DNA from: an uncultured Alphaproteobacteria bacterium | Lineage (GTDB): Bacteria > Pseudomonadota > Alphaproteobacteria > JALCBB01 | Assembly (NCBI GenBank): GCA_958267355.1 | Contig: OY279575.1 | Coordinates: forward strand, 1,038,335-1,102,334 | Length of the DNA: 64,000 nucleotides | Reading direction: 5' to 3' | Part shown: piece by piece, positions 48,185 to 56,513 of the stretch | Numbering within the stretch: the first letter of the stretch is position 1 | How the letters are laid out: each line of letters starts with the position of its first letter | Made by a program: the position numbers and the translations under genes | The notes under the pieces: generated by a model | What the model was told of the DNA's origin: nothing | The model's database searches: none | What the model saw: the letters and a program-made list of their open reading frames with translations, nothing else

Positions 48185-48200
48185 CCCCCTGTGGAGGGGG
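48185..48200 (+). promoter_or_regulatory. Leader hairpin after the promoter
   Basis: The inverted repeat CCCCCT-GTGG-AGGGGG begins about 10 bases after the -10 box, close to the expected transcript start. A similar but imperfect hairpin is found at 50625-50642. It could protect the mRNA 5' end, bind a regulator or attenuate transcription. Confidence 0.5.
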
Positions 48201-48250
48201 TGGGGCAAAACACCAAGCAGGAGAAGGCTCACTTACAGCCACGCATTCTG

Positions 48251-50239
48251 ATGACCGACGACGAAGAAAAAAATAAGGATAAAGAGTCCGCAGAGGGCGA
48301 ATCCACTCCGCCAATGTCACGGGGCTTTATAATTTGCCAACTTATGGGGCTCTTTGCTCTACTTTTACTCATTTATTTAATTACTGCTCCTGTTGTTTAC
48401 TATTTGCGCACCAAAGTGCCTCCCGTTATGTCGGATGAATTTACTCAAATTTTATTATTCTCGGTTGTAGCGGGTATCTTGTTCGCATGCATAGTGCCTG
48501 CCATAATTTTGTGGAATAGACGCCAGTATTACAAATCGCCACGCAAAACAAAGAGTCAAGGCGAAGAATCTAAAGGCGGGCTTCCGTTTCTTGAGTGGGC
48601 TTTAAGGCATCAAGGGTGGTTTCTTATCATCTGCCTCCCACTCAGTTTCATAGCCACAAGCATTGCTGTTTTTAGTCTCATTGCATTGATTGTTAAATTG
48701 TTTATAGAACAAAACTTCTCCGATATATTAAAGAACTTTGCAGAAATTCCTGTTTTCTCCTTAGCCTTAGTTGTAGCAAGCGTAACTTTTGCTGTGACCA
48801 TGTGGCGCGGGTATTTAGCCTATGAGCAAATCCGAAAATCAGATAGACAGAATTCATTAATACGGCAACAATTGGACATAGCGTTACAGCAAACGGGTGC
48901 GGCACAAGAGCAATCAAAGTCAGCACAAGAGCAGTCAAGTTCAGCACAGGAACAAACAAAGGCAGCGCGAGAGCAAATTGAGGCGACAAAATTACAAATG
49001 GAACAAGCACAAAGGCAAACCGAGCAAGCGCAAAAACAATTTGAACTAGCACAGAGGCAAAGGACTGAAGAGCAGTTTAAGGAGGCTCTGGAAACTATAG
49101 AAAAATCAAGTGATATAAGAAGCCGCGTATTTGCGCTCAAGATATTGGAAGAGCTATATGACGATGTAAATGACGACCAAAAAGAAACCATCTTCTCCAC
49201 AGCACTTTCTCTTCTCGCAAGCAACTATCATAGAAATGTTCCCCCATTGGTGCGTCAGAGAGCACTAGATCTTCTTGTTGAAAAGAAATTTCTTTCTAAA
49301 GAAAGAATTCAAAAAACCTATACGGATGAAGATGAAATCTTAAAGAATTTAGCTCGCACTTCAATGAATGGAAAGGTTTTATCAGGCCTTTATATCGCAA
49401 AAAGAAAAATAGATAAAGATTCTGGCAAGAGAACAACTCTCGACTTGTCGGGAATCTCTCTTGGCAACGGATGCCAGCTTGATGGAGCGGATTTAAGCGG
49501 AATTAATTTAAGTGACGCAGATTTTCAAGGGAGTAGCTATAAAGAAACTAATCTTAAGGAGGTCACGATGTTCGGGGTTAATTTTTCCCGAACAAAATTT
49601 ATAAATATAAAAGAACTACTTCTTAGTGATATGCTCAAGTGGGAGTGGGCGTATTGTGTAGAGCAACCCGAAATAGAGATTAGGGGTTGGAAGGAATGGA
49701 ACGAAGGATTAAATAAAATTATAGATTTAGGTGAGCATCCAAAAGTAGACCCTCCTCGCAAGGTGTTCTGTGAAAGGCCGTACTATTATAGAGAGCCAGA
49801 TCTTTACACCGAGCAGGACTTCTTGATACGACTTTGCCTTGCCATAGAAAAAATGAAAGCTAAAAAATTAAAATCAACCCTTATTCCACGAACTTCTGAA
49901 GCTTTAGCGGCTTGGAAGGCTTTTGCTGAAGAGCAAGGAGAGGAACTTAATGCCAGAATGTTTGGCTTAGATCACTTATCTATGACTCCAGAAGTTTGGG
50001 ATTATCTAAAAATTCTTACTGAAAGGATTGTAGAAGACTCTTCGACAGGTCAGTTAAAGGTAAGGGCAATTTCCGTTATCAAATCGTGGGAGGAGTGGAA
50101 AAAGCTTGTTAAGAAGACTAAGAAGAAACCCGAAGGAGCGAAGGATGAGGTATGGGACTACATGCAACGCCTTGCCGCCGAAGATGCCCTCTACCCTCCT
50201 GGGGTGGTTGGGGATGATGAGCGAGAAGAAGAAGGTTAA
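48251..50239 (+). CDS. Membrane pentapeptide-repeat protein, paralogue 1 (long form)
   Basis: Function unknown; 662 aa from the ATG at 48251. The upstream frame inside the methyltransferase region is not used. Two membrane pairs are visible: about residues 25-90 (MGLFALLLLIYLITAPVVYYL; ILLFSVVAGILFACIVPAIIL) and about 125-200 (HQGWFLIICLPLSFIATSIA; VFSLALVVASVTFAVTMWRG). A Gln-rich heptad coiled coil follows (SAQEQSK units, about 215-280), then a helical domain. A short pentapeptide block (about 398-445, GADLSGINLSDADFQG) comes next, then WAYCVEQPEIEI and a long C-terminal region ending DEVWDYMQRLAAEDALYPPGV. The gene is richer in A+T than its neighbours, suggesting transfer. Confidence 0.8.
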   Translation: MTDDEEKNKDKESAEGESTPPMSRGFIICQLMGLFALLLLIYLITAPVVYYLRTKVPPVMSDEFTQILLFSVVAGILFACIVPAIILWNRRQYYKSPRKTKSQGEESKGGLPFLEWALRHQGWFLIICLPLSFIATSIAVFSLIALIVKLFIEQNFSDILKNFAEIPVFSLALVVASVTFAVTMWRGYLAYEQIRKSDRQNSLIRQQLDIALQQTGAAQEQSKSAQEQSSSAQEQTKAAREQIEATKLQMEQAQRQTEQAQKQFELAQRQRTEEQFKEALETIEKSSDIRSRVFALKILEELYDDVNDDQKETIFSTALSLLASNYHRNVPPLVRQRALDLLVEKKFLSKERIQKTYTDEDEILKNLARTSMNGKVLSGLYIAKRKIDKDSGKRTTLDLSGISLGNGCQLDGADLSGINLSDADFQGSSYKETNLKEVTMFGVNFSRTKFINIKELLLSDMLKWEWAYCVEQPEIEIRGWKEWNEGLNKIIDLGEHPKVDPPRKVFCERPYYYREPDLYTEQDFLIRLCLAIEKMKAKKLKSTLIPRTSEALAAWKAFAEEQGEELNARMFGLDHLSMTPEVWDYLKILTERIVEDSSTGQLKVRAISVIKSWEEWKKLVKKTKKKPEGAKDEVWDYMQRLAAEDALYPPGVVGDDEREEEG

Positions 50240-50310
50240 TAGTTTGTGGCGTGTTGTGGCAGGGGTTTGATGCCTTGTATGTGGGGGGATTGGGGTTGGT
50301 GGAGGTTTTG
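50240..50310 (+). repeat. Cassette 3' flank, copy 1
   Basis: Directly after the paralogue 1 stop is TAGTTTGTGGCGTGTTG, then GGGTTTGATGCCTTG and a G-rich stretch. The same series follows paralogue 4 (55035-55115), and a shorter form follows paralogue 3 (53762-53785). It marks the 3' boundary of the duplicated unit. Confidence 0.7.
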
Positions 50311-50319
50311 CAGAACGTT

Positions 50320-50565
50320 GGCCGATGTTGAGGCAGAGTCAGAAAACTTAAGGTAGGCGGCGTACTCAAGAAAGTCGTCGCTGGAGTCGCCCGAGTAATT
50401 CATCCCCAAGTTGTATGGAGGCGAAGTCACAGTCAGCTCCACCGCGTTGCGCGGCACGGTCGCGCAGTCGGTCGCGTCGGCGCAGAGCAGGCGTGATGCG
50501 CCTCCGTCGGCGTGCCAGAAGGGCGCGGCGGCGGCAATCTTAACGGCGGCGGAGGTGCGGGGCAT
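50320..50565 (-). pseudogene. Truncated copy of the island methyltransferase
   Basis: The first 75 or so codons match the methyltransferase at 47333-48136 almost exactly (MPRTSAAVKI to AAYLKFS, including TSPPYNLGMNYSGD). After this the copy has a 46-bp deletion relative to the intact gene (bases 47864-47909), which shifts the frame. The match ends at 50320, next to the 3' flank of paralogue 1. Motif I and the whole C-terminal half are missing, so it cannot be a working enzyme. Confidence 0.88.
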
Positions 50566-50574
50566 CGTCCGACA

Positions 50575-50642
50575 GTGCCACACTCCCTTGCGATTCGCTA
50601 TAATCCTCCGTCAGCCCCGCCCCTCCCCCTGTGGATGGGGGG
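50575..50642 (+). promoter_or_regulatory. Duplicated promoter and leader of paralogue 2
   Basis: GTGCCA (50575-50580) and TATAAT (50599-50604) are separated by 18 bases, as before paralogue 1. The leader carries CCCCCT ... GGGGGG (50625-50642). The first 25 bases around the -10 box (CACTCCC, then CGATTCGCTATAATCC) are almost identical to 48152-48177. Confidence 0.6.
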
Positions 50643-50672
50643 CAACTCCGCCACTCCATCCGAAATATCCTT

Positions 50673-51872
50673 ATGCTTAAGATGTTTAATAAAGAAAAAA
50701 GCGAAGAGTCCGAACGGGACAAGGCTAACCAGCCCATCCCTTGGGACTCCATAATGCTTCGTGGTGCAATTTGCCTTCTTTTTCTGGTTTTTATTGTCGG
50801 AGCTATTGCCTTTGCTATTGATCATTTAATTCCGAAAATACCTCTTAAATCAGAGGCTAATTTTGCTCAAATTCTACTCTTCTCATTAGGCTTAGTCGGC
50901 GCAAGTTTTACCTTTGCAATATCTCTATGGCGCGGAGAACAAATCCACGAACAAATTGCAGGAGCTGTAGAGCAAAAATTTAGAGAACGCGAGCAAGCCG
51001 CATTAGCAGAAGCACAAAGCAAACAAGAACGCCTTCAAAATGCTTTGGAACTTGCAACGGAAAAAGAAAACGCGGCGCGATGCATTTCTGGCCTAAGAGC
51101 ATTAGAAGGTATGTACGAGAGCCTGAGTGATACAGATAAAGAAAGTATCTATTCAGTTGCACTCTATGTTCTCTCTCTGCCTAAAGAAGGAGAAAGAAAG
51201 GTTTCTAGAACTGTGCGCCAGTGGGCACTTGATATTCTTATTGATAAAGGTTTCCTTTCTCAAGAAAGCCTGCACACAAGGCTTAGAGACAAGTCCAATA
51301 GCATGGAAATGTCAGTGCAAAAAACAATGATTGAAAAAGACCTCTCATGTCTTTACTTTGCAAGAAAAAGTAAAGAGAAAGATTCTCAAGGCAATAAGAT
51401 TCTTAACTTATCTGGATTTTCTTTCCGTGATTGTGATTTTCATGGAGCAAATCTTAGTGATGTAAATTTCAGCAATGCTAATTTTGCAGGTGCTAAATTA
51501 TTTGGCACTAATATCTCTCGGACAAAATTCATAGATGTAGATGGATTTCCTCTTGTTCATTTAGGCTCTGCATACTGTAAAGACCAGCCTGAAATTAAAA
51601 TCGGTGATGTTGCTACGAATAAAAATTTAAATTCCATCCAATCTTGGGATGATTGGAAAAATCTTTATAGAAAAGTAGGAGAAATTGTGAGGAAATACGA
51701 TAAGGCTGTTGAGGAGAGTAAAAAGGGAAGAGCAGTAATTCTCTCTATACCTTCTGAAGTTGGACTCAGGGATGAAATGGGGTTGGCAGCGTGGGACTAT
51801 TTAACAAGTTTAGCCAAGGAAGATGCGCCCTACCCCCCTGGAGAAGACCATCCCGAAGCGAGTAAGATATAG
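50673..51872 (+). CDS. Membrane pentapeptide-repeat protein, paralogue 2 (short form)
   Basis: Function unknown; 399 aa from the ATG at 50673 (MLKMFNKEKSEE; the ATG at 50682 is an alternative). One membrane pair is visible: about residues 28-50 (GAICLLFLVFIVGAIAFAI) and 65-88 (ILLFSLGLVGASFTFAISLW, then RG). A coiled coil follows (VEQKFREREQAALAEAQSKQ), then the conserved helical domain (ARCISGLRALEGMYESL, SVALYVLSLPK, RQWALDILIDKGFLSQ). The pentapeptide block reads FSFRDCDFHGANLSDVNFSN. The tail has YCKDQPEIKI, SWDDWKNL and AAWDYLTSLAKEDAPYPPG. Paralogue 3 starts 32 bases after its stop, so the two are probably co-transcribed. Confidence 0.8.
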   Translation: MLKMFNKEKSEESERDKANQPIPWDSIMLRGAICLLFLVFIVGAIAFAIDHLIPKIPLKSEANFAQILLFSLGLVGASFTFAISLWRGEQIHEQIAGAVEQKFREREQAALAEAQSKQERLQNALELATEKENAARCISGLRALEGMYESLSDTDKESIYSVALYVLSLPKEGERKVSRTVRQWALDILIDKGFLSQESLHTRLRDKSNSMEMSVQKTMIEKDLSCLYFARKSKEKDSQGNKILNLSGFSFRDCDFHGANLSDVNFSNANFAGAKLFGTNISRTKFIDVDGFPLVHLGSAYCKDQPEIKIGDVATNKNLNSIQSWDDWKNLYRKVGEIVRKYDKAVEESKKGRAVILSIPSEVGLRDEMGLAAWDYLTSLAKEDAPYPPGEDHPEASKI

Positions 51873-51904
51873 CCTCTGCCATTAACCTATAGCTGAATGC
51901 TCCA

Positions 51905-53764
51905 ATGCCCGAGAAAGAAAACAAAAGCAAAGAAAATAAGCGCGGCATGCTGGCTTGGCTCGTCTCGCTGAGTCCAGTGACTTTCAGAAGCTTAATTATC
52001 CTCCTTTCTCTGTTTTTCCTTGCTTGGATTATTGCTTTTTTGCTGATCATTTTTGCTATTACTTACATAGTCGACTCGCCGAGCGAGCTTGCTCAAATTA
52101 TGTTGCTCTCCTTGGCGTTAATTGTTGGGGGTGCGACCTTTACCACGGTAGCTTGGAGCGTGCACCGATACTACAAACCAGCTAACAAAATGCCAGAAGA
52201 AAATGAAAGGCTCAAACCAAGCAAAATAGATTCCTTAATATCAGGAGCCTATTTGTACTTATGTCTCTTTGTTGTTCTTGCAATTGGATTAGCGGCACTA
52301 GCATTCCTTTCTGTAATTTTTATTCCTCCTATAGTTGATCACTATTCTCATGATCCAAATTTTAATCACCCGTACAATCTGTCGGATAAATTCGGTGAAA
52401 TTTTAATCTTCTCTTTGGCCTTGATTGGCGCAAGTACCACCATTGCTATATCTCTATGGCGGGGGAAGCAAATTAATGAGCAGATTGATAAAGCACAGCG
52501 GCAAATTGAAGAAACACGCAATCAGGCAGAAACCACCCAACAACAACTAAAACAAGCAAGATTTCAAAGTGCCTTAGAGATGGCAACGGAAAAAGAGCGC
52601 GCAGGGCGTTGTGCGTCTGGTCTTAGAATTTTGGCCAACATTTATGAAAAAATAGAAAAAAAGGGAGATGAAAAAACAGACGAGGAAAGGCTGGATCAAC
52701 AGACAATTCATTCAGTAGCACTTTATGTCTTATCTTTAGAAAAAGGCGAAAAATCTCTAGAAGAAGATGAAAAGCTTGTAGAGAAGGCTGAAAAAAGAGT
52801 CTCTAGCACAGCACGCCAATGGGCGTTAGATATTCTCGTCAGAGGCAGATTTCTCTCCTACAAAGCGCACATAGACAACGAAGAAAAGAAAAGGTTCGGA
52901 AAGGCTGGGAATGATGGTATGGAATTATCCATCAAGGATTCAACCATTAAAAAAGACTTCTCAAGACTCTATATCGCACGGCAAAGCATAGACAAGGGTA
53001 CTAAGAAAAGGAAAACGCTCAATTTATCAAAATTCTCTTTCAATAATTGCGACTTCAGTAACGCAGACATTAGTGGAGTAAATTTAAGCGATGCGAATTT
53101 ATATAATGCTAATCTTGAGAACACCCAGATGTTTGGTGTTAATCTATCTCGAGCACGGCTTAGAAATGTTAGGGGCTTAACCGTTGATTATTTGGATTGG
53201 ACATACTGTACGAAGCAACCTCAAATCGAGGTATTCGGTTGGCAAAAGTGGCTCCACACGGTGGAATTCAAAATCGAGGACGCGGGGGATAGTCCACCGA
53301 GAACTCCTCCCCGTATGTTATTTAAAAATCGTTCTCAAAATGTGACTACGATTACTGAGCAAGACTTTTTAATACAACTCACTTATGCTGCCATGGCAAT
53401 AACTCCTTATAAATCTGAACCAATTGTTATTAAGAGAACTCCATCCGATTTGGATGTTTGGAAAATACTGACTCTCTCTGCTGAGAAGCCTAGCTCTGAA
53501 GGAGGTGAAAAATTTTGGGATGATATGACTCAAGATGTTTGGGAATATCTAAGGTATCTTACGGGCAAAATAGATGTAGGTGCTAACCAGCTGACAATAG
53601 ACCCCTCCTCTATTATCAAGCCATGGAAAGAATGGAAGGATTTTATTAACGAAAAAAGTCACTATTCTAGTGATATTATGAGAAAGGAAGTTTGGGATTA
53701 TATGAAACAGCTTGCTGATGAGGGTGCGGACTACCCTCCTGGGGTGGGTGGGGATGATGAGTAG
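51905..53764 (+). CDS. Membrane pentapeptide-repeat protein, paralogue 3 (long form)
   Basis: Function unknown; 619 aa. Like paralogue 1 it has two membrane pairs, about residues 27-90 (LIILLSLFFLAWIIAFLLII; IMLLSLALIVGGATFTTVAW) and about 115-190 (LYLCLFVVLAIGLAALAFLS; ILIFSLALIGASTTIAISLW, then RG). The second strand of each pair is similar in sequence, so the membrane module has been duplicated within the gene. A short coiled coil, the helical domain (GRCASGLRILANIYEKI, RQWALDILVRGRFLS) and a pentapeptide block (NCDFSNADISGVNLSDANLY) follow. The long C-terminus contains DVWEYLRYLTGKI and later EVWDYMKQLADEGADYPPGV, two related helices. The 3' end lies 49 bases from paralogue 4. Confidence 0.8.
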   Translation: MPEKENKSKENKRGMLAWLVSLSPVTFRSLIILLSLFFLAWIIAFLLIIFAITYIVDSPSELAQIMLLSLALIVGGATFTTVAWSVHRYYKPANKMPEENERLKPSKIDSLISGAYLYLCLFVVLAIGLAALAFLSVIFIPPIVDHYSHDPNFNHPYNLSDKFGEILIFSLALIGASTTIAISLWRGKQINEQIDKAQRQIEETRNQAETTQQQLKQARFQSALEMATEKERAGRCASGLRILANIYEKIEKKGDEKTDEERLDQQTIHSVALYVLSLEKGEKSLEEDEKLVEKAEKRVSSTARQWALDILVRGRFLSYKAHIDNEEKKRFGKAGNDGMELSIKDSTIKKDFSRLYIARQSIDKGTKKRKTLNLSKFSFNNCDFSNADISGVNLSDANLYNANLENTQMFGVNLSRARLRNVRGLTVDYLDWTYCTKQPQIEVFGWQKWLHTVEFKIEDAGDSPPRTPPRMLFKNRSQNVTTITEQDFLIQLTYAAMAITPYKSEPIVIKRTPSDLDVWKILTLSAEKPSSEGGEKFWDDMTQDVWEYLRYLTGKIDVGANQLTIDPSSIIKPWKEWKDFINEKSHYSSDIMRKEVWDYMKQLADEGADYPPGVGGDDE

Positions 53765-53813
53765 TTTGTGTCGTGTGGCAGTGCTATCTTGGCAGGCTTG
53801 ACCATCCCTAGAG

Positions 53814-55037
53814 ATGAATATTTTTATGGCCGAGCAATCAGACCAAGACAAAGAATCTAAAGGTGGGCTTCCAGGACTCGAATGGGTTTTGAAGCATCAG
53901 GGATGGTTTCTTGTCGTCGCAATTCCAACAAGTTTTCTTGTGACGGTCGCGGTAATTAAGTATGTCGTCATTCCTCTCGTAGAAGAATCTCTGCCCGTGA
54001 AAGGCACCGCGAATAATGTGGGGGGTTTTACGGATACGCCTGTTCTTTCTTTAGCCTTGCTCGTTGCGAGTATTACTTTTGCTGTGACTATATGGCGGGG
54101 GTATCAGACCTATGAGCAAATTCGTAAGGCACGAGAGCAAATTGATGAGGCGCAAAAACAGTTTAATCAAGCGCGTTTTCAAAATGCTTTGCAGATGGCA
54201 ACAGAAAGGGAGAACGCTGGACGGTGCATTTCTGGTCTTAGAGTATTGGAAGATATGTATGAAGATTTAATTTTTGAAGACGATAAGGAAACTGTTCACT
54301 CAGTTGCACTTTATGTTCTTTCTCTACCTAAACCTGACGAGGAAGGCGACTGGGTGCCCATTTCTCGCTCTGCACGCCAGAGAGCACTTGATATTCTTGT
54401 TAGCAAAGAATTCCTCTCACAAGATAATCTTGAAAAAAGTGATAGAGAGAAGGGAAGTGGGCGAGAGCTACCTGTTCGCGATTCAATGGTTGAAAAAGAT
54501 CTTTCACGCCTTCACTTTGTAAGGCGAAGCCAAAAAGAGGATGTTGAAGGGAGAAAAATTCTTAATCTTTCTAAATTTTCCTTTCGTAACTGTCTTTTTT
54601 ACGGTGCCAATTTCAGTGATGTAAATTTCAGTAGGGCTGACTTCAGAGGTTGCACGCTTTTTGCAGTTAATCTTACCCGAACAAATCTAATAGGTGTAAA
54701 AGGATTGGCTCAAACATATACAAGTTTTACATATTGTTTAGAGTCACCTCAAATCCGAATGAACAACGCAGGGGAAGAGTGCGATGAATCAGAGGCAGTC
54801 CAAATCCAATCATGGGGGAACTGGAAAGAGTATGTCGCAAACTATATGCAAGAAGAAGAGGATCAACAGAGTTCTACCTATGCTATTCGCCATGCGGACG
54901 AAGAGTCTTTTATTGATTTAATAAAAGCAAAGGCAGGGAGGGCTTGGGTGTATATGAAACAGCTTGTTGAAGAAGACGAAGATTTTCCTCCTGGAGTGAC
55001 CAATCCGAACCAAGCGTTACAAAGAGAAGGGAACTAG
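53814..55037 (+). CDS. Membrane pentapeptide-repeat protein, paralogue 4 (short form)
   Basis: Function unknown; 407 aa. The N-terminus GGLPGLEWVLKHQGWFLVV closely matches the second membrane module of paralogue 1 (GGLPFLEWALRHQGWFLII), so these two share a recent origin. The second membrane segment reads LSLALLVASITFAVTIWRG. A coiled coil (KAREQIDEAQKQFNQAR), the helical domain (GRCISGLRVLEDMYEDL, RQRALDILVSKEFLSQ) and a pentapeptide block (NCLFYGANFSDVNFSRADFR) follow. The end has FTYCLESPQIRM, SWGNWKEY and AWVYMKQLVEEDEDFPPGV. An internal ATG at 53826 is an alternative start. Confidence 0.8.
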   Translation: MNIFMAEQSDQDKESKGGLPGLEWVLKHQGWFLVVAIPTSFLVTVAVIKYVVIPLVEESLPVKGTANNVGGFTDTPVLSLALLVASITFAVTIWRGYQTYEQIRKAREQIDEAQKQFNQARFQNALQMATERENAGRCISGLRVLEDMYEDLIFEDDKETVHSVALYVLSLPKPDEEGDWVPISRSARQRALDILVSKEFLSQDNLEKSDREKGSGRELPVRDSMVEKDLSRLHFVRRSQKEDVEGRKILNLSKFSFRNCLFYGANFSDVNFSRADFRGCTLFAVNLTRTNLIGVKGLAQTYTSFTYCLESPQIRMNNAGEECDESEAVQIQSWGNWKEYVANYMQEEEDQQSSTYAIRHADEESFIDLIKAKAGRAWVYMKQLVEEDEDFPPGVTNPNQALQREGN

Positions 55038-55136
55038 TTTGTGGCGTGTTGGGGTGGGGGGTTGATGCCTTGCCACGCTGGGGGATTGGGGGTAGATTTG
55101 GGGTGGGGGGAGTTTTTTTTGGTTAGGGGTTTTGTG

Positions 55137-56498
55137 ATGCGGTTTGCTTTCTTTTTTGTTCTCTTGTTGGGGGTCGGGGTTGGGACTGCGCTCGCGCAGG
55201 GAAATCCTGATGCTGACTATGATCATCTGCGGCTCTTCGGGGATATCTTAGATCGCGTGCAACGCGATTATGTCACCGAGCCAGACCAGAATAAGCTCGT
55301 AGAAGAAGCAGTACGCGGAATGCTGCAGTCGCTGGATCCGCATTCTGATTATCTCGGACCCGACGATTTTGAAAAAATTCAGGTTGAGTCGCGTGGCTCG
55401 TTCGGGGGACTCGGAATTGAAATCACTTCCGAAGATGGAATCGTGACGGTGGTGTCTCCGATTGATGATACGCCCGCCGCTCGTGCAGGAATTCAGGCGG
55501 GCGACCAAATCGTCGCCATTGATGGAGAAGATATCATCGGGCTTTCCATCAATGAAGCTGTCCGCCGTATGCGCGGCGAAGTCAATACGCCCATCAATAT
55601 CACTGTCCGTCGCGGCGACGAGTCGTTTGATGTGCGGATTGTCCGCGATGTGATCAAGGTCTCAGCAGTGCGCCACCGCACAGAAGAAGAGCGATACGGA
55701 TATATCCGCGTCACCAGCTTTTCTGAGCAAGCAACAGCAGGTATTCGCGAAGCCGTGTCAGAAATTTCGTCCGAGCTGGGGGGCGAACTGCAAGGCTATA
55801 TTTTAGACCTGCGGAATAATCCAGGCGGATTGCTCGACCAAGCGGTTTCAGTTTCAGACCTGTTTCTGGAACGCGGCGAAATTGTTACCATCCGTGGCCG
55901 CGACGAAGCCAGCGCCCAACGCTGGAACGCCGAAGCAGGCGATATCACCAACGGACTGCCCATCGCCGTTTTAATTAACTCAGGCTCCGCCAGTGCCAGC
56001 GAAATCGTCGCAGGCGCACTTCAAGACCACAGCCGCGCCGTCGTCATCGGCACACGCTCGTTCGGTAAAGGCTCAGTACAGCAAGTCGTGCCACTCGGGG
56101 AAAACCAAGCCGTGCGCCTAACCACCGCTTTGTATTACACTCCGTCTGGGCGGTCTATTCAGGCAGAAGGTATTGAACCCGATGTCCGCGAGCCGCTCGC
56201 TCGCATTGAGCCGCTAGACTTTGAAATATCAGCCACCGTACGGCGCGAAGCAAGCCTGTCAGGGCATATTGATAATCCCGACGAAGAAGGCGAAGGAAAC
56301 ACAACAGGCGAAGGCGAAGGGGGTGAGCAAGGGGAAGACTCCGATACCACGCCCAATACAGCTTCGCGTCCCGCACGGGATGAACGGCTAATCTATCTGT
56401 CAGCCGACGAAACCATTCCCGACAATCAGCTTTCACGTGCCGTCGCAACCCTAAACGCTATCAACATCTGGCAACAACGCAACAACGGCACAGAATAA
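55137..56498 (+). CDS. ctpA: Carboxyl-terminal processing protease (S41)
   Basis: A periplasmic serine protease of 453 aa. The signal peptide is MRFAFFFVLLLGVGVGTALA, which fixes the ATG at 55137; the frame upstream lies in the G-rich 3' flank of the island. The order is CTP N-terminal helix (DILDRVQRDYVTEPD), PDZ domain (SFGGLGIEITSEDGIVTVVS, GIQAGDQIVAIDGEDI) and protease core (GYILDLRNNPGGLLDQAV, INSGSASASEIVAGAL with catalytic Ser, and IGTRSFGKGSVQQVVPL with catalytic Lys). A Glu/Gly-rich stretch with small repeats lies near the C-terminus. CtpA normally follows envC in alphaproteobacteria; here the two are 10 kb apart and on opposite strands. Confidence 0.93.
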   Translation: MRFAFFFVLLLGVGVGTALAQGNPDADYDHLRLFGDILDRVQRDYVTEPDQNKLVEEAVRGMLQSLDPHSDYLGPDDFEKIQVESRGSFGGLGIEITSEDGIVTVVSPIDDTPAARAGIQAGDQIVAIDGEDIIGLSINEAVRRMRGEVNTPINITVRRGDESFDVRIVRDVIKVSAVRHRTEEERYGYIRVTSFSEQATAGIREAVSEISSELGGELQGYILDLRNNPGGLLDQAVSVSDLFLERGEIVTIRGRDEASAQRWNAEAGDITNGLPIAVLINSGSASASEIVAGALQDHSRAVVIGTRSFGKGSVQQVVPLGENQAVRLTTALYYTPSGRSIQAEGIEPDVREPLARIEPLDFEISATVRREASLSGHIDNPDEEGEGNTTGEGEGGEQGEDSDTTPNTASRPARDERLIYLSADETIPDNQLSRAVATLNAINIWQQRNNGTE

Positions 56499-56513
56499 TC
56501 GCGAGTCAGCGGC

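Noticed and set aside
47888..48250. Upstream extension of paralogue 1 into the methyltransferase
   Set aside because: The first 121 codons are antisense to the methyltransferase gene and promoter. The ATG at 48251 follows the promoter and starts a sensible acidic N-terminus.
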